From positions 992,001-1,056,000 of the forward strand of contig CM066288.1 in NCBI GenBank assembly GCA_033816765.1: 64,000 bases of DNA, given 5' to 3'. This DNA comes from Nothopassalora personata. Its lineage: Eukaryota; Ascomycota; Dothideomycetes; Mycosphaerellales; Mycosphaerellaceae. Below, piece by piece: positions 39,934 to 53,404 of this stretch. The notes under the pieces were generated by a model that saw only the letters and a program-made list of their open reading frames with translations, had not been told where the DNA came from and made no database searches. Position 1 is the stretch's first letter; each line of letters starts with the position of its first letter. A program made the position numbers and the translations under genes.

Positions 39934-42900
39934 ATGATACCTTTAGGCAGGCGGCGCGCTGGCGCATTGTCGCCGCTGGCATTATGCCTGAGCCTTCTGC
40001 TTTTCATAAGCTCGGCGAGTGCTGCGGTTCTCGGCATCGACTTCGGGACAGAACATATAAAAGCAGTGCTGGTCAAACCAGGCATTCCCTTCGACATCGT
40101 CTTGACAAAGGACTCGAAACGAAAGGAGGTCGCAGCAGTGGCATTCAAGCCTGCACGAGACGACAAGGGCAACTTCATTGCCGAGGCCGGCAGTTATCCA
40201 GAGCGTGCCTATGGCGGTGATGCTCTTTCACTACAAGGTCGATTTCCTGGTGAGGTATTCCCCAACTTGAAGTTCCTGATGGGCATACCATCGGGGAACG
40301 ACGGTGAGGCAACAATATCAATCTACAAGGAGCGGTACCCCGGTTTGCAGTTGCAAGAGTCTAAAGAGCTTGGTACGACGGTTATCAAGAGCTCAGCATT
40401 TCCTGAAGATGTGCGAGCTTTCAGCGTGGAAGAGCTGATCGCGATGGAGTTGGCCAACATCAAACGCAATGCCCAGAATATGGCAGGTAAAGGGAGCAGC
40501 GTGGATGATGTGGTCATCACCATTCCTCCTTTCTACACGGCCGATGAGAGGCAAGCGATTATGAAGGCAGCAGGCTTCGCCGGCTTCCAGGTAAACGGCT
40601 TGATCTCTGACGGTTTAGCTGTTGGTCTTGACTACGCGAAGCCACGGACATTTCCCGACGTGACCAAGGGCGAGAAGCCCGAGTATCACATGGTCTTCGA
40701 TATGGGTGCAGGATCCACGACTGCTACCATTATGCGTTTCCAGTCACGCAGCGTCAAGGACACTGGCCGATTCAACAAGACTGTTCAAGAGGTTGCAGTG
40801 GCTGGTGCGGGATGGGATCGCACACTTGGTGGAGATGCACTGAACCATGTTATCGTGGACGACTACGTGAAGAAGTTGTTAACAAAGCCTGCTTTGAAGG
40901 ACCGTGGAACGACAGAAGACGACATTAAGAAGAACGGACGTCTCATGGCTCGTTTCTGGAAGGAAGCTGAGAGGGCCAGACAGATTCTGAGCGCAAACAC
41001 CGAAGTCAGCAGCGGTTTCGAAGAGATCATGCCAGACCTCGACTTTCGTACCAAGATGTCGCGCGCCGACTTCGAGAAGTTGACTGAGTCATTCGCCGAG
41101 CGTGTTCAGACACCAATCAAGGATGCGTTGAAGATGGCTGATCTCAAGATCGAGGAGCTCAACTCAGTCATCCTGCACGGAGGTGCGGTTCGTACTCCGT
41201 TCGTGCAGACTAAGCTTTCAGCCGCTGTCAAAGATCAAGGCAAGCTTCGCAGCAACGTGAACCCGGACGAATCCGCTGTGTTTGGTGCTGCTTTTAAAGC
41301 AGCCGCACTCTCCCCAAGCTTCAAGGTCAAGGAGATCCGTGATTCTGATATTGCTGGTTATGCAGCAACCTTGGTGTACGATGACCAAGGCAAAGAGCGC
41401 AGAAAGCCACTGTTCGAACCAAACTCGCCTGTCGGAGCTGGCTCCACCACCAAGCAGGTCACTTTCAAGGACAAGGACGACTTTTCCTTCGGATTCGTGC
41501 AGAACGTTAATGGTGTCGACAGACCAATCCTGAAAGTACAGTCAGACAATCTCACGGCTTCTGTTGAGGAACTGATTCGCATTGCTGGCTGTGGTAAAGA
41601 GTCGATCGATACCAAGTTCTCCGTGCGACTTGGTCTGCCGCTTGGACTGCCCGATGTCACTGGAGGAAGCGTCAGTTGCGAAGCTGATCCAAGTAAGAAG
41701 ACTGGCAGCATTGGTGACTCGGTTAAGGGCTGGCTTGGCTTTGGCAAGGGTGATCAACAGCCACTGAACGACGAGGCTGATGGTCCAATCGAGCAGGTGG
41801 ATGCCAAAGCGTCATCAAGCTCGGGCTCGGCTACATCATCGGCCACAGATGCCGCAAGCAGCTTCAAGGCGCCAGAACCACCGAAGAAGCAGATTGAAAC
41901 GATTCCGTTGAAGTGGACCAGCACACCAGAAGGCAACCCACAGCCGGCACCAGCTGCAATCAAACAAGTGCTGCAGCGCCTCAAGGACTTCGAGCTGTCC
42001 GACAAGGCCCGATATGCTCGTGATGAAGCACAAAATCTGCTCGAGAGTTACACCTACACGGTCCGTGACTTTCTCGAGAACCGAGTCTATGAGAAGGTCA
42101 GCACCAAAGAGCAGCTTGACCTGATCAGCAGCACTTTGCAGTCAACCAAGGAATGGATGGATTCTGGTGAATCATTGAAGGCTACTACAGAGACTCTCAA
42201 GGAGAAACGTGAGGCTTTGGAGAAGCTTGTTGAGCCTATTCAGCTCCGGCTCAAGGAGAGCACCGGCCGACCAGAAACTGTGGCACGCCTGCAGAAGTCA
42301 CTTGATCAACTGCAAAAGGGTATCTCCCGACTTGAATCGGCGGCATCCAAGGCGGCCGCAAGCATATCGAGTGCCGCAGCAGCATCGTCGAAGACCTCAA
42401 CAACAACTGAACCAAAGCCATCATCTGATGTCGATGATCTCGAGGAACCGGACACTGATAGCGCATCGATTCCAAGCGAGACACCCGCTGCCGTCAACCC
42501 ATACGAAGGTATGGATCTTACAGCGGTAAATGAGACTTACAACTCCGTCTCAAAATGGCTCAAGGAGACCATTGCGGAACAAGAAAAGCTGAAACCTTAC
42601 GAAGACCCAGTCTTCCTCTCGCGAGACGCTCAGCGCAAGAGTCAAGAGGTCGCCAAAGCACTCCAGGATCTTGTACAGAAGACAACCAAAGCCAAGGCAG
42701 CGAAAGCGAAGAAGCCAAAGACAACCAAGTCGACGACGGCGAAGGCGAGCAAAGCAACTGCCAATCCAGCAGCTGACGCAGAAGAGCCTGTACCGGCAGA
42801 ACCCGCGCCTGAGGATCCGGCAGCTGCGGAACAGCCGGACACCAAAGAAGCCGCCGACCCTGAAGCAGCCGAGGCGCCAGAACAGAAGCCAGTGAAGGGC

Positions 42901-42984
42901 GGAGAAAGCATCGATGATATGCTCAAGTGGATGAAGAAAGATGGAAAGAAGGCGACTCCTGACAGGGAGCATGAAGAATTGTAG
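39934..42984 (+). CDS. LHS1: ER-lumenal Hsp70-related chaperone, LHS1/HYOU1 (Grp170) family
   Basis: Single exon; 1016 residues from the ATG at 39934, which has good context (ACAATGA) and starts a classic signal peptide (basic GRRR, then LALCLSLLLFISSASA). An upstream in-frame ATG at 39901 would add 11 residues. The Hsp70 ATPase domain begins AVLGIDFGTEHIKAVL and includes VVITIPPFYTADERQAI, FDMGAGSTTATIM and VILHGGAVRTPFVQ. A beta domain and a long helical, Ala/Lys/Glu-rich extension follow, as in Grp170 proteins. The C-terminus, REHEEL, is an HDEL-like ER retention signal. Lhs1 is the nucleotide-exchange partner of the ER Hsp70 Kar2 during import and folding of secretory proteins. Acidic repeats near 915-985 are low in complexity. 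Confidence 0.94.
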   Translation: MIPLGRRRAGALSPLALCLSLLLFISSASAAVLGIDFGTEHIKAVLVKPGIPFDIVLTKDSKRKEVAAVAFKPARDDKGNFIAEAGSYPERAYGGDALSLQGRFPGEVFPNLKFLMGIPSGNDGEATISIYKERYPGLQLQESKELGTTVIKSSAFPEDVRAFSVEELIAMELANIKRNAQNMAGKGSSVDDVVITIPPFYTADERQAIMKAAGFAGFQVNGLISDGLAVGLDYAKPRTFPDVTKGEKPEYHMVFDMGAGSTTATIMRFQSRSVKDTGRFNKTVQEVAVAGAGWDRTLGGDALNHVIVDDYVKKLLTKPALKDRGTTEDDIKKNGRLMARFWKEAERARQILSANTEVSSGFEEIMPDLDFRTKMSRADFEKLTESFAERVQTPIKDALKMADLKIEELNSVILHGGAVRTPFVQTKLSAAVKDQGKLRSNVNPDESAVFGAAFKAAALSPSFKVKEIRDSDIAGYAATLVYDDQGKERRKPLFEPNSPVGAGSTTKQVTFKDKDDFSFGFVQNVNGVDRPILKVQSDNLTASVEELIRIAGCGKESIDTKFSVRLGLPLGLPDVTGGSVSCEADPSKKTGSIGDSVKGWLGFGKGDQQPLNDEADGPIEQVDAKASSSSGSATSSATDAASSFKAPEPPKKQIETIPLKWTSTPEGNPQPAPAAIKQVLQRLKDFELSDKARYARDEAQNLLESYTYTVRDFLENRVYEKVSTKEQLDLISSTLQSTKEWMDSGESLKATTETLKEKREALEKLVEPIQLRLKESTGRPETVARLQKSLDQLQKGISRLESAASKAAASISSAAAASSKTSTTTEPKPSSDVDDLEEPDTDSASIPSETPAAVNPYEGMDLTAVNETYNSVSKWLKETIAEQEKLKPYEDPVFLSRDAQRKSQEVAKALQDLVQKTTKAKAAKAKKPKTTKSTTAKASKATANPAADAEEPVPAEPAPEDPAAAEQPDTKEAADPEAAEAPEQKPVKGGESIDDMLKWMKKDGKKATPDREHEEL

Positions 42985-43431
42985 TTAGACCTAGAGGTCA
43001 TGTTATAAAGTGAAATGAATATTTGCAAACCTGAGCCAGGCAACCTTCATCTTTGCAGTTGTAACAACTTACTTCGTATATCGATCTTGTAGTAACGCGA
43101 CACCCATGGATGAGTGACAGATAGTTGTTGTGGCATGCCACTGACATCGAGGTGCTCAAGATGGTGAACGGCATCAGCCATAGCCCACCCACGTAAAATC
43201 GAACAATAACCCTGTAGAATCCGGGCTGATCAAACATCTGTACTGAAACATTATTGCTACAGTTGCTGACGCTGGTGCAGCTCAGCCAAAGTCACACCCG
43301 ATCCAAAGTCCGACGCTGGTTCGCCGACCAGCTCGCCTGCCTTCAGCCGGTAAGAACTCCACCCACGCCTTGCTATGCGGATTTCATCAGATATCGTCCC
43401 AGCCTAAAAGACCACATCATTAAGACACCCA
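42985..43431. other. Convergent intergenic interval
   Basis: About 450 bp between the stops of LHS1 and RVB2. No gene seen. Confidence 0.5.
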
Positions 43432-45347
<1,916 letters not shown>

Positions 45348-47258
45348 ATGGCTTCACACGCCGCTGCAGGCAATCCACGCATACGCAACAACGACCCGCC
45401 TACTCTCACGCCCAAGGAGGGCAAGCGGCAAGCTAGTCGATCACCAGCTGGGGGCAAACAACCTGCCTTCAAGAGACCATCTCAGTCTCTGCAACCAGCG
45501 CCACCAGCACATGGCCTTCCTGCTCGCCCACCGTCCATCAACATAAATGATCCGCGTCGCTCGAATGCGGACTCACCAGCCGGCAGTCGTCGCAACTCCG
45601 TGTCAACCAGCACCAACGGCATCGATGGCAACGCTGGTAGCTCCAAGCAGCTAAATGTCAATAACGGCCTTGACTCCTCAAGTGGCACTGTGGGCAGCAG
45701 CGATGGCTCCACGCCACTAACCCCAATCACCTCTGTTGCTGTCGTGAGTGGTGCTGCACCTGCTCAGTTAGCAAACGCTTCACCTGATCTACAAACTGCT
45801 ATCTTGAATGCCTTGATGGGTGTCTCAGAACAGGCCTCCGAGCTGGCCCTGGGGAAGTTGGAGGCCAAGCAAGCACACATAGCTCTTGCCAAGGCTCAGC
45901 GCGAGTACGATGCGATGGAGAAGCAGTTTGCGAAGTACCCGGCCATCGAGGAACAGAAGACCGCGGCCCGAACAAGTCTGCAGAAGCGCTACGACGAAGC
46001 TCAGAAATCGTTCAACCAAGCACAGGCCAACCAAGCGCAGGTCGTTGGCACAGCTGCGGCTGCGATTGTGGAACTGCTGCAGCAGCAAGGAGGCATTGAC
46101 CCTGATATTCGCGCCGACGTGCAGAGCGCGAGGTGCCGAGCGAACGAGTGTTTGGAGAGACTGGCTACCATAGAACAGAAGCTGACCTCGCTGTCCACAC
46201 GCGTGGACGATACGCGCGCCCTTTTGGACCGACAACGCTCTAACGCGCCACAGCCTACCATGGATCAGTTCGCAAAACTTGAGGCACGCGTCAACGAAGC
46301 TTCGGCACTGCAGCAGTCTCCATCGATGATGGACCCTGCTGAACTCACGGAGCTGAAGAACCGCGTCGAAGCTGTGGAGCGCGGTCAGGAAGATTCAGTC
46401 GAACTCGTCGGTGCACATGCCAATGAGAAGATCGCGGAGGTCATTGAGTGGGCACAGACTGAGATCGCCAACCTGAAGGCGAACGTTGACCAAGCAAACG
46501 AGACCCAACACGCCAACGCCCAGACTATCAACGAACTTCTGAGCTCCGTTGAGACCCTTCGTACAAGCGTGGATGAGAACGCACCGCATGGTCCGTTATC
46601 AACTGGAGAATTGCTCGAGGCGCTTGGACAGAGACTTGACATGCTGGCACTGGAGGTCCAGAAGATGCAGCCCGCTAAGCCACCCTCTCCTCCGCCCGCT
46701 GTCGTCGACCCGAACGACCCGTTGGGCCTTAAGAAGTTCAAGCCGGTCCACAATGTAGAACCGGAGTTCCAGCCGCCACCAGAGAAGCCAACCATAAAGG
46801 TTCTCGAACAACGTCCAGCCGTCGGCGTCAAGTGGGATGAGTGGATCGAAAACCACATCGGTGCTTTGTATGGGCTTACCAATGTGAACACGATGCGATT
46901 AAACAACGTGACAACCGATGAGATCCACGATGCGATGATGAGAGCCATGAGAGAGAAGTACAGCAAGGAATATCCAGACTTGTTGACCTGGCAGAAAACC
47001 GTGGAAGAAATCAAGGTAACCCATACCAGAGACATTGGACAGCTGAAGGCCATTCACGACCAAGACGTCGGACAAATTCGTGCCGATGCAAACTCACTCA
47101 CACTGCGAGTCGAAGCACACGATGCTGTCATCGCTCAGGGCCAGCAGAAGGTTGCCGAGATTCATCGCGAGTACCGGGCCATCAGTCAGGACGTGCTGGA
47201 GTTGCAAGGCGCGCAGCAGAAGGCTTTGGAGAGGGCCGTCGTAGACGCAACTGCTTGA
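45348..47258 (+). CDS. Coiled-coil protein of unknown function
   Basis: Single exon of 636 residues from MASHAAAGN; the open frame extends further upstream (to 45111) without plausible coding character. Residues 1-140 are Pro/Ser/Asn-rich. From about 145 to 440 the sequence is a long heptad-like helix rich in Ala, Gln and Glu (for example KRYDEAQKSFNQAQANQAQV). A Pro-rich linker follows (KPPSPPPAVVDPNDPLGLKK), then a compact segment (VGVKWDEWIENHIGALYGLT and DEIHDAMMRAMREKYSKEYP) and a final coiled coil. No known domain is recognised. It sits between the SWR1-related genes RVB2 and SWC5, which alone does not establish a link. A structural or tethering role is only a guess from composition. 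Confidence 0.82.
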   Translation: MASHAAAGNPRIRNNDPPTLTPKEGKRQASRSPAGGKQPAFKRPSQSLQPAPPAHGLPARPPSININDPRRSNADSPAGSRRNSVSTSTNGIDGNAGSSKQLNVNNGLDSSSGTVGSSDGSTPLTPITSVAVVSGAAPAQLANASPDLQTAILNALMGVSEQASELALGKLEAKQAHIALAKAQREYDAMEKQFAKYPAIEEQKTAARTSLQKRYDEAQKSFNQAQANQAQVVGTAAAAIVELLQQQGGIDPDIRADVQSARCRANECLERLATIEQKLTSLSTRVDDTRALLDRQRSNAPQPTMDQFAKLEARVNEASALQQSPSMMDPAELTELKNRVEAVERGQEDSVELVGAHANEKIAEVIEWAQTEIANLKANVDQANETQHANAQTINELLSSVETLRTSVDENAPHGPLSTGELLEALGQRLDMLALEVQKMQPAKPPSPPPAVVDPNDPLGLKKFKPVHNVEPEFQPPPEKPTIKVLEQRPAVGVKWDEWIENHIGALYGLTNVNTMRLNNVTTDEIHDAMMRAMREKYSKEYPDLLTWQKTVEEIKVTHTRDIGQLKAIHDQDVGQIRADANSLTLRVEAHDAVIAQGQQKVAEIHREYRAISQDVLELQGAQQKALERAVVDATA

Positions 47259-47674
47259 GAGGATTTGATCGATGGCGCCGGTGAGCTGTTTTGTGCATCC
47301 GGTAGCAAGGCGTTTTTGTTACGAGTGCAAAAGCGAGATACCCCATGTGCGATTAGCGACGTAAGGCGTTTGGTCAGGAAACTAGGCTTACAGGACTGCA
47401 AGCGGTTGACTACGGCAGAATTTGTACGTAGGCCCACAGAGACTGTGATCGCAGCGCTTAGTGGCACAAATGTGAAGAGCTCAAATCAGAATTCAGAAAC
47501 TGTTGTTGTTCCCGTCTTGCATGTGAAGTCGTGCGCCGCCCTGAGTCAACGAAGAACTGCGGCCGCGTAGATTGAGTTTGACTAGCGCGTTCGATGATCT
47601 GCGACCTCGATCGCTAGCTTTCCCAAGTCTTGGTTCCTTGCACATCCCACTGTACTTCTGCACACTATCGCAAC

Positions 47675-48715
47675 ATGGCTCGAGAACGCTATGTCAGCAG
47701 AGTCGTGGAACCAGAGCCAGAGCCGCCAGAAGAGGAAGTCGAAGAGTACAATGAGAACGAGGACGAAGACTTTGCGCCTGAAGAAGCCAACGACGACGAG
47801 AACGTTTCCTCATCGTCCGAGGATGAGGAAGATGCAGCCACGGCCAAGACTGCTCCCAGGAAGAGCAGAAAGCGAAAGGACGTCGACATAGACGGCGATC
47901 TAGACTCAGGCGATGAAGCAACAATCAAAGAGCGGAAACGCAAGAAGCGAAGAAAGGACGACGGCGCACAAGATGAAGACTCCGGCGGCGAAGGTGGCCT
48001 CATTCGCACCAGGGCGCAAAGAGTGGCAGAGAAAGAAGAACGCAAGAACCGTAAACGCGCACGGGATGGCGAAGTCACAATCGACGTGAACGCACTATGG
48101 GCAGACCTCAGCAGTATGCCCATAGGCCGGACAACGACGAACCCACCCAAGCCCGAAGACGACGCCATGGACCTCGACCACGACGACGATGACAACAAGG
48201 AAAACGCTCCGACATCACCGGAAGATATGATCACGATAAAACGCCGCATCGAATACGCCGGCGAGATCACCCTCGTCACCGATACCGTCCCCCGCTCCTC
48301 CAAAGAAGCAAAACAATACCTCGCCGAGCACCCCGAAGTCGACCCTTCCAATCCCGGAAGCACAGCAGACGCAACAGGTCTGCAGAAACCACTGAAACGG
48401 CCGTCCATGTTCGAGCCGAATCCGCTCGGATTGGTGAAAGGTGTTGCGCCGGAGAAGTTACGGTTGAAAGCTCCGACGAGGTTGGATGTGTTGATGGCAG
48501 AGAAGAGGGCGGAGGAGAAGAAGAAGGCGCAGAAGATGAGTACGGTGCAGAAGAGTCAGCTGGATTGGAAGGGGTTTGTCGATCAGGAGGGTTTGAGGGA
48601 TGAGTTGGATGAGTATGGGAAGAGTCGGAGGGGTTTCTTGGCTAGGGAGGCGTTTTTGGATCGGGCGGCTGTGGCGAGGGAGCAGGCTGCGAGGGATGCC
48701 AGGTTAAAGTTGTAG
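47675..48715 (+). CDS. SWC5: SWR1-complex subunit 5 (BCNT/CFDP1 domain)
   Basis: Single exon of 346 residues; ATG in good context (CAACATGG). The N-terminal half is very acidic (PEPEPPEEEVEEYNENEDED and further Glu/Asp/Ser tracts) mixed with basic RKSRKRKD and KERKRKKRRK nuclear signals, as in Swc5/Bucentaur proteins. The C-terminal BCNT domain is clear: STVQKSQLDWKGFVDQEGL, then DELDEYGKSRRGFLAREAFL. In yeast Swc5 binds H2A-H2B through its acidic arm and is needed for SWR1 to deposit H2A.Z. It lies about 2.8 kb from RVB2, another SWR1 component. An upstream in-frame ATG at 47630 is disfavoured. Confidence 0.94.
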   Translation: MARERYVSRVVEPEPEPPEEEVEEYNENEDEDFAPEEANDDENVSSSSEDEEDAATAKTAPRKSRKRKDVDIDGDLDSGDEATIKERKRKKRRKDDGAQDEDSGGEGGLIRTRAQRVAEKEERKNRKRARDGEVTIDVNALWADLSSMPIGRTTTNPPKPEDDAMDLDHDDDDNKENAPTSPEDMITIKRRIEYAGEITLVTDTVPRSSKEAKQYLAEHPEVDPSNPGSTADATGLQKPLKRPSMFEPNPLGLVKGVAPEKLRLKAPTRLDVLMAEKRAEEKKKAQKMSTVQKSQLDWKGFVDQEGLRDELDEYGKSRRGFLAREAFLDRAAVAREQAARDARLKL

Positions 48716-49151
48716 TGGTGGTCGAGGAGTGGTGTTGTTGCTGGTGTTGGGGCGTGATGATGCTGCGAGATACCCACAATGGTCATGCTAGAGACCAGAT
48801 GTACAATTATTCAGTGCCAAGACTGTATTACTGGTGGGGCATGTTATGATGATGTGTTCATTGCGAGGCGTGCGAACATCAACTCGTGTCGCTTTCACTG
48901 TTTGATTTGGGATTTATCATGGCAAAGGCGTAACATCCAGCCTCCGGTCTACACCACACCAAAGTCTCGCGCGTGAAAAGCGCCATACAACAGGCACAGC
49001 ATCCATACCCGACCTGCCTAAGGGTAGATGGAGCCAGCGAGCCGCATTGCAGGCACAGTCAAAAAAGTGAACTGTGTGCCACAACCACCACTAAACACCG
49101 ATCCATCCATGCACGAAACCAGCCTGTTCGTTGAGCATACTGACCCGTCGT
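48716..49151. other. Convergent intergenic interval
   Basis: About 440 bp between the stops of SWC5 and RPS5. No gene seen. Confidence 0.5.
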
Positions 49152-49988
49152 CTATCTGTTGCTCTTGGCCACACGCTCCAGCTCGTCCTTCTTCTTGATG
49201 GCGTAGCTGTTGCTGCTACCCTTGGCAGCGTTGATGAGCTCTTCCGCCAAGCACTCGGCGATGCTCTTGATGTTGCGGAAAGCTGCCTCCCGGGCACCGA
49301 TGGTGAGGAGGGCGATGGCCTGGTTGACGCGGCGGAGTGGGGAGACATCGACGGCTTGACGGCGGACGGTACCTGCGCTACCGATACGGGTGGAGTCTTC
49401 GCGGGGACCGCAGTTGACAATGGCATCGACGGCGATCTGGATTGGGTTCTGGTCGGTCATGATGTGGATCTGGGGAGGTGTTAGTCATCGCGGCGTGATG
49501 GGAGGCATGTCTTGTTAGGACGCACAATCTCGAAGGCGTGGGCCACGATGCGGACAGCCATGAGCTTCTTGCCGTTGTTGCGGCCGTTCATCATCAGCGA
49601 GTTGGTGAGACGTTCGATGATGGGGCATTGCGCCTTGCGGAAACGCTTGACGGCGTACCGGCCAGCGGAGTGGGAGATGTATACTGGCTGACGGATCTGG
49701 ATGTAGTCGCTATGATGCCATATCGTCAGCCAAATGTGTCCCTCATTTCAATGCGCCTGATATGCGTCTCTGTGTGTGTGTGCCCTCTCCGCTGCACCAC
49801 ACCACGTCCACCACTTCCATCGACTCGGGGTGTTTTGGGCACACGTACGTGAGGGAAATGTCCCTGATCTCGACGTCCTCATAGCTCCACTTGTTGAACA
49901 GCTTGGTGCTGCCAATCTCAGCCGTGACATCCTTTGGCAGGACTGGGTAGGCCTGGACGGCCTCGACTTCGACCTCGCCGTCAGACAT
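49152..49988 (-). CDS. RPS5: 40S ribosomal protein S5 (uS7)
   Basis: Three exons, 49988-49849, 49709-49526 and 49469-49152, join in phase to 213 residues, the family length. Donors are GTACGT and GTGCGT; the second acceptor follows ATGACTAACACC. The protein reads [60 protein letters not shown] and ends [14 protein letters not shown], all diagnostic of eukaryotic S5. It binds the head of the small subunit near the mRNA exit and E site and is essential in yeast. Two introns close to the 5' half are usual for fungal ribosomal protein genes. Strong expression is expected. Confidence 0.96.
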
Positions 49989-51012
49989 GTTCGCGGTCGA
50001 CTGCTACTCCGTGGTCCTGGGTAAGGAGGTGAGTTGTAGGAGTGGTGTGTTGGTGCGAGTTGTGCTGCCGTGGTTAGTAGTGAAGTGAAGTCGCCGCCTG
50101 TCGAGATGAATTGTGCGAAGCCGACTCGCGCAAGTCGGAGTGTGAGAAAGCCAAGACCGGGTGTGGATTCAGTGAGTCACGTGGAAGCCCGCCGCGGTGG
50201 TTATCGAAGGACGTCTTCGACTCTCAACTAATTCATCACATTTTGCTGGCATCACCGCATACATTATTTGCCCTCGCCCCGTGTGGTATACACACAAACA
50301 AGTCCGGTCACATGCGATGCGACACTCTCTACTATCCCGCGACTGACTGTGCGTCCTAAGCCATCTCAAGACGCTGAGAAGACGAGACTGAACTTCTTGC
50401 GTATAGATCGCTCCTCCAAGCACAATGGTGAACGCCGACTCCCGCCCGCAAAACAGACTGCCATCGTGCTGCTGAATCGCGGCTGATGATCAGGCCACGT
50501 TCGAAGTAGTCAGCACGCCTTCTCGATAGAATAAGGCAAACCACATCTTCCGGATGCCCGCTTTCCGACCCTGTGTACTCATTGTCACTCAGCATCTCAG
50601 CCGGGTGCACTCAGTTCAGTATGGCTCAGTCGGTGAATGAGCCGATCATTGTACATGAATTCGCAAAACCCTAGTCTCTTGTGCATGATGGTTGTACAGC
50701 TGGCTGATTCTGTTCCTGCCGGTCTGTAGAGACACTCCTTCGTCCAGCATTGCAGTACGTAGGATGCCGCTTGGTAAGCTCCCACTTGAATGCAAGCAAG
50801 ACACGACGTTTCGCCTGTACCGCTTCCCGATGCCCTTCCCATCAAAGGTCTGGCGGTACTACGATTCCTGGTCGCGGAGCGTGAGCTTGACTAGGATCGA
50901 AGTTCTTGATAGACCTCAATCTATCATCTTGGTCTTGCTCCAACTGATTGTAGAGAACTACCGCTCAATATAGCAATTATCGTCAGGTCCCATAGCACGA
51001 AGACACAGCATC
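49989..51012. other. Divergent intergenic interval between RPS5 and the monooxygenase
   Basis: About 1.0 kb carrying both promoters. No gene recognised; open frames are short. Confidence 0.5.
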
Positions 51013-52597
51013 ATGACGAGCGTCAAAAGCGGCAACACTATCGAGAAGCCCATGGATGTGCTTATCGTAAGCTGATGCGAATGCTGAAAAACACAGGTCA
51101 TCTGATATTGACCCGCCTCATAGATAGGAGGATCTTTAGGCGGCTTGATGGCAGGCATACTGCTAAAACGCAGATGTCACCATGTGCGTATTCTGGAGCA
51201 AGCTGAATCGTCTGAGCGAGAAGGACTGGCTGCCGGTGTTGGCCTAGCATTCCACGTCAAGGCCTTTTTAGAGACTGAAGATCGACTCAAAGACAGGCCG
51301 TTGGGGGTTGCCAACGACGCCTTCTATGTATTGGACTATAAAATGGATGTCAAGTACAAGCTTCCCATCAAGACCAACCTGACTACTTGGGACTCGGCAT
51401 ACTATCGAGCACGTGCGAACTTTGATCAGTACGCGAGCTCGTACGTACCAGATCCGCCTTCGATCAGTGCCGAAAGCAAGGAAGGGCAGGGTGCCTACAT
51501 GACCGGCAAGAAAGTGACCAAAGTTGAGGAGATTGACGGGAAGGTGACTGCAGTGGTTCGGGATGTGCGAAGTGGCGAGATTGAGCACTATCAAGGGGAT
51601 GTTGTGATCGCAGCAGATGGTGCGAACAGCCCCACACGGCGACAGCTGAATCCTGGTCTCGAACGCGAAGAGCCAGGATACGTGATCTGGCGTGGTATGT
51701 ATTTCCAGTGAAGTACGGCATGTGGTCGTAACTGATGCGGAGATAGGTACGGTGCCTTCCAAGGATCTGAGCAAGCAATTGCTTGATAAAGTCGAGAATA
51801 AGCCCATCATCTGGCCTGGAACACACACTTACTGCGTAATGTGAGACGACTATTCAAGGTCCTCTCGACGAGCGTCACCAAGACTGACGTGCTTCCAGAT
51901 ACACAATTCCAGGCGACAATGGCTCGCTTGAAGATGGAGAACGATACATCAACTTTGCCTGGTACTTCTGGCCTACCAAGTTCTCTCTCCGCGACATCAT
52001 GACGGACAGCGACGGCCACTACCATCGTACCACTGTTCCAAAAGGCAAGCTTCAACCCGATATATGGAAGGCGCAACTCCAGGAAGCACGCCGCCTTCTC
52101 AACCCCGAGCTCGTCGAGCTAGCCGAGCACATAAAGGAGCCTTTCGTGTCGGTCATCAGCTCTATCAGCGCGCCCAGGGCAGCGTATTTCAACAACCGCC
52201 TATTTCTCATCGGCGATGCTTTGACGCAGTCTCAGCCGAATGTGGGTATGGGCACAAGTCTGGCTGCTTTCGCCGCGATCACACTGGTAAAGGAGGTGAT
52301 CTGCCCTCCAGATGAAAAGGAGCGCCTGAACGTGAAAAGAGTAGAGGAGTGGGAACGCAAGGCACTGCAGGAGACCGAGCTCGCTCGTCTACGCAGTGTC
52401 TCGTTCGCGTCGTGGTATCTCAACTCGTGGCCCATGATAGGCTGGTACTTCGCGAGGTACTACTGTGTGTCGGTAAGTTCAGTGATCGGGTTTCCCGCCT
52501 TCCGTCAGATCGATTGATCGCTCACTGACATACACGACAGTGCTGGCAGCATTGGTTCGGGAACAGGACGCAAGCCCTCTCTGTCTTCGGGCGATGA
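51013..52597 (+). CDS. FAD-dependent monooxygenase (aromatic-ring hydroxylase-like)
   Basis: Five exons, 51013-51066, 51124-51694, 51747-51840, 51899-52472 and 52541-52597, join in phase to 449 residues. Introns are 52-68 nt with CTGAY-type branch points. The Rossmann motif IIGGSLGGLMAG spans the first intron, and GDVVIAADGANSPTRRQL is the conserved DG motif. RLFLIGDALTQSQPNVGMG is the GD motif that contacts the flavin. These three motifs define the class A flavoprotein hydroxylases. The last exon adds CWQHWFGNRTQALSVFGR. Substrates range from phenols to polyketide intermediates and cannot be predicted. No biosynthetic partner genes surround it, so a stand-alone catabolic role is more likely than cluster membership; this is inference. 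Confidence 0.9.
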
Positions 52598-53404
52598 TGA
52601 CGAAGCTTCAGTTCTCGAAGACTTTTTGTTGCAACCAGTCACGTAGATCTAGTGCTGCGCAGTTTATAGCCCACGCCAACTCCGTCCCCAACCGCAGCTT
52701 CACAAAGTCCATCAGCCTTGAAATGTCGACCTGCTGCCTCCACGACCAGCCACCATCAAAAGTGCGGAGCCGGCAGCAGTGCATACGACACTTCATGAAA
52801 CCGGTAACGCAGTCTCCCGAGGGCCGACTATGCATCCCGTACCTTGCAGTAGCAAAGATGAGTTGCCATCTATAGACTTTTTGGACGGTCGGTCAGATCC
52901 CATTGGCCGGCAACCTGGCAACCTGGCGTTCCGCCAACCGCTTACTAAAGCCCGAGGCTGGGAAGTGGTTGTTCAGACTCTTCGGCTACATCCTTGTCAT
53001 GGGGACATCTTGCTCGTACGACAGTGGCGGACAGCAGGAACATATCCAGTTGAGGTGGTCAAAGATATGCACATGATAACAGTACGCGTCGCGAAGATCA
53101 TTCCATATCTTGATACTATTCTACCATGACACACCCAACACTTCTATCTGAACCAACGGACAAGCAGAATTGCTAGTATGTGGTCTTAGCCAGCCGGCCG
53201 TAACATTCCGAGTACATGTAAAGACACCCGTCACAGTTCTGACAATAAACTGTTGAAACGAGGGTATCGAGTGGTGAGGCTGTCAGAAGCCTGACAGCAT
53301 GATAAATCGAGAGGGACTCTCCGGGCGGCGTTGTCGAGTTTGGCCAGAAGTACATCCATGGAAGATGCGTTTGAGGCGGTGGAGCAGGCCGCAGGCGAGA
53401 TAGT
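52598..53404. other. Convergent intergenic interval
   Basis: About 800 bp between the FAD monooxygenase and the bZIP gene. No gene or repeat recognised. Confidence 0.5.
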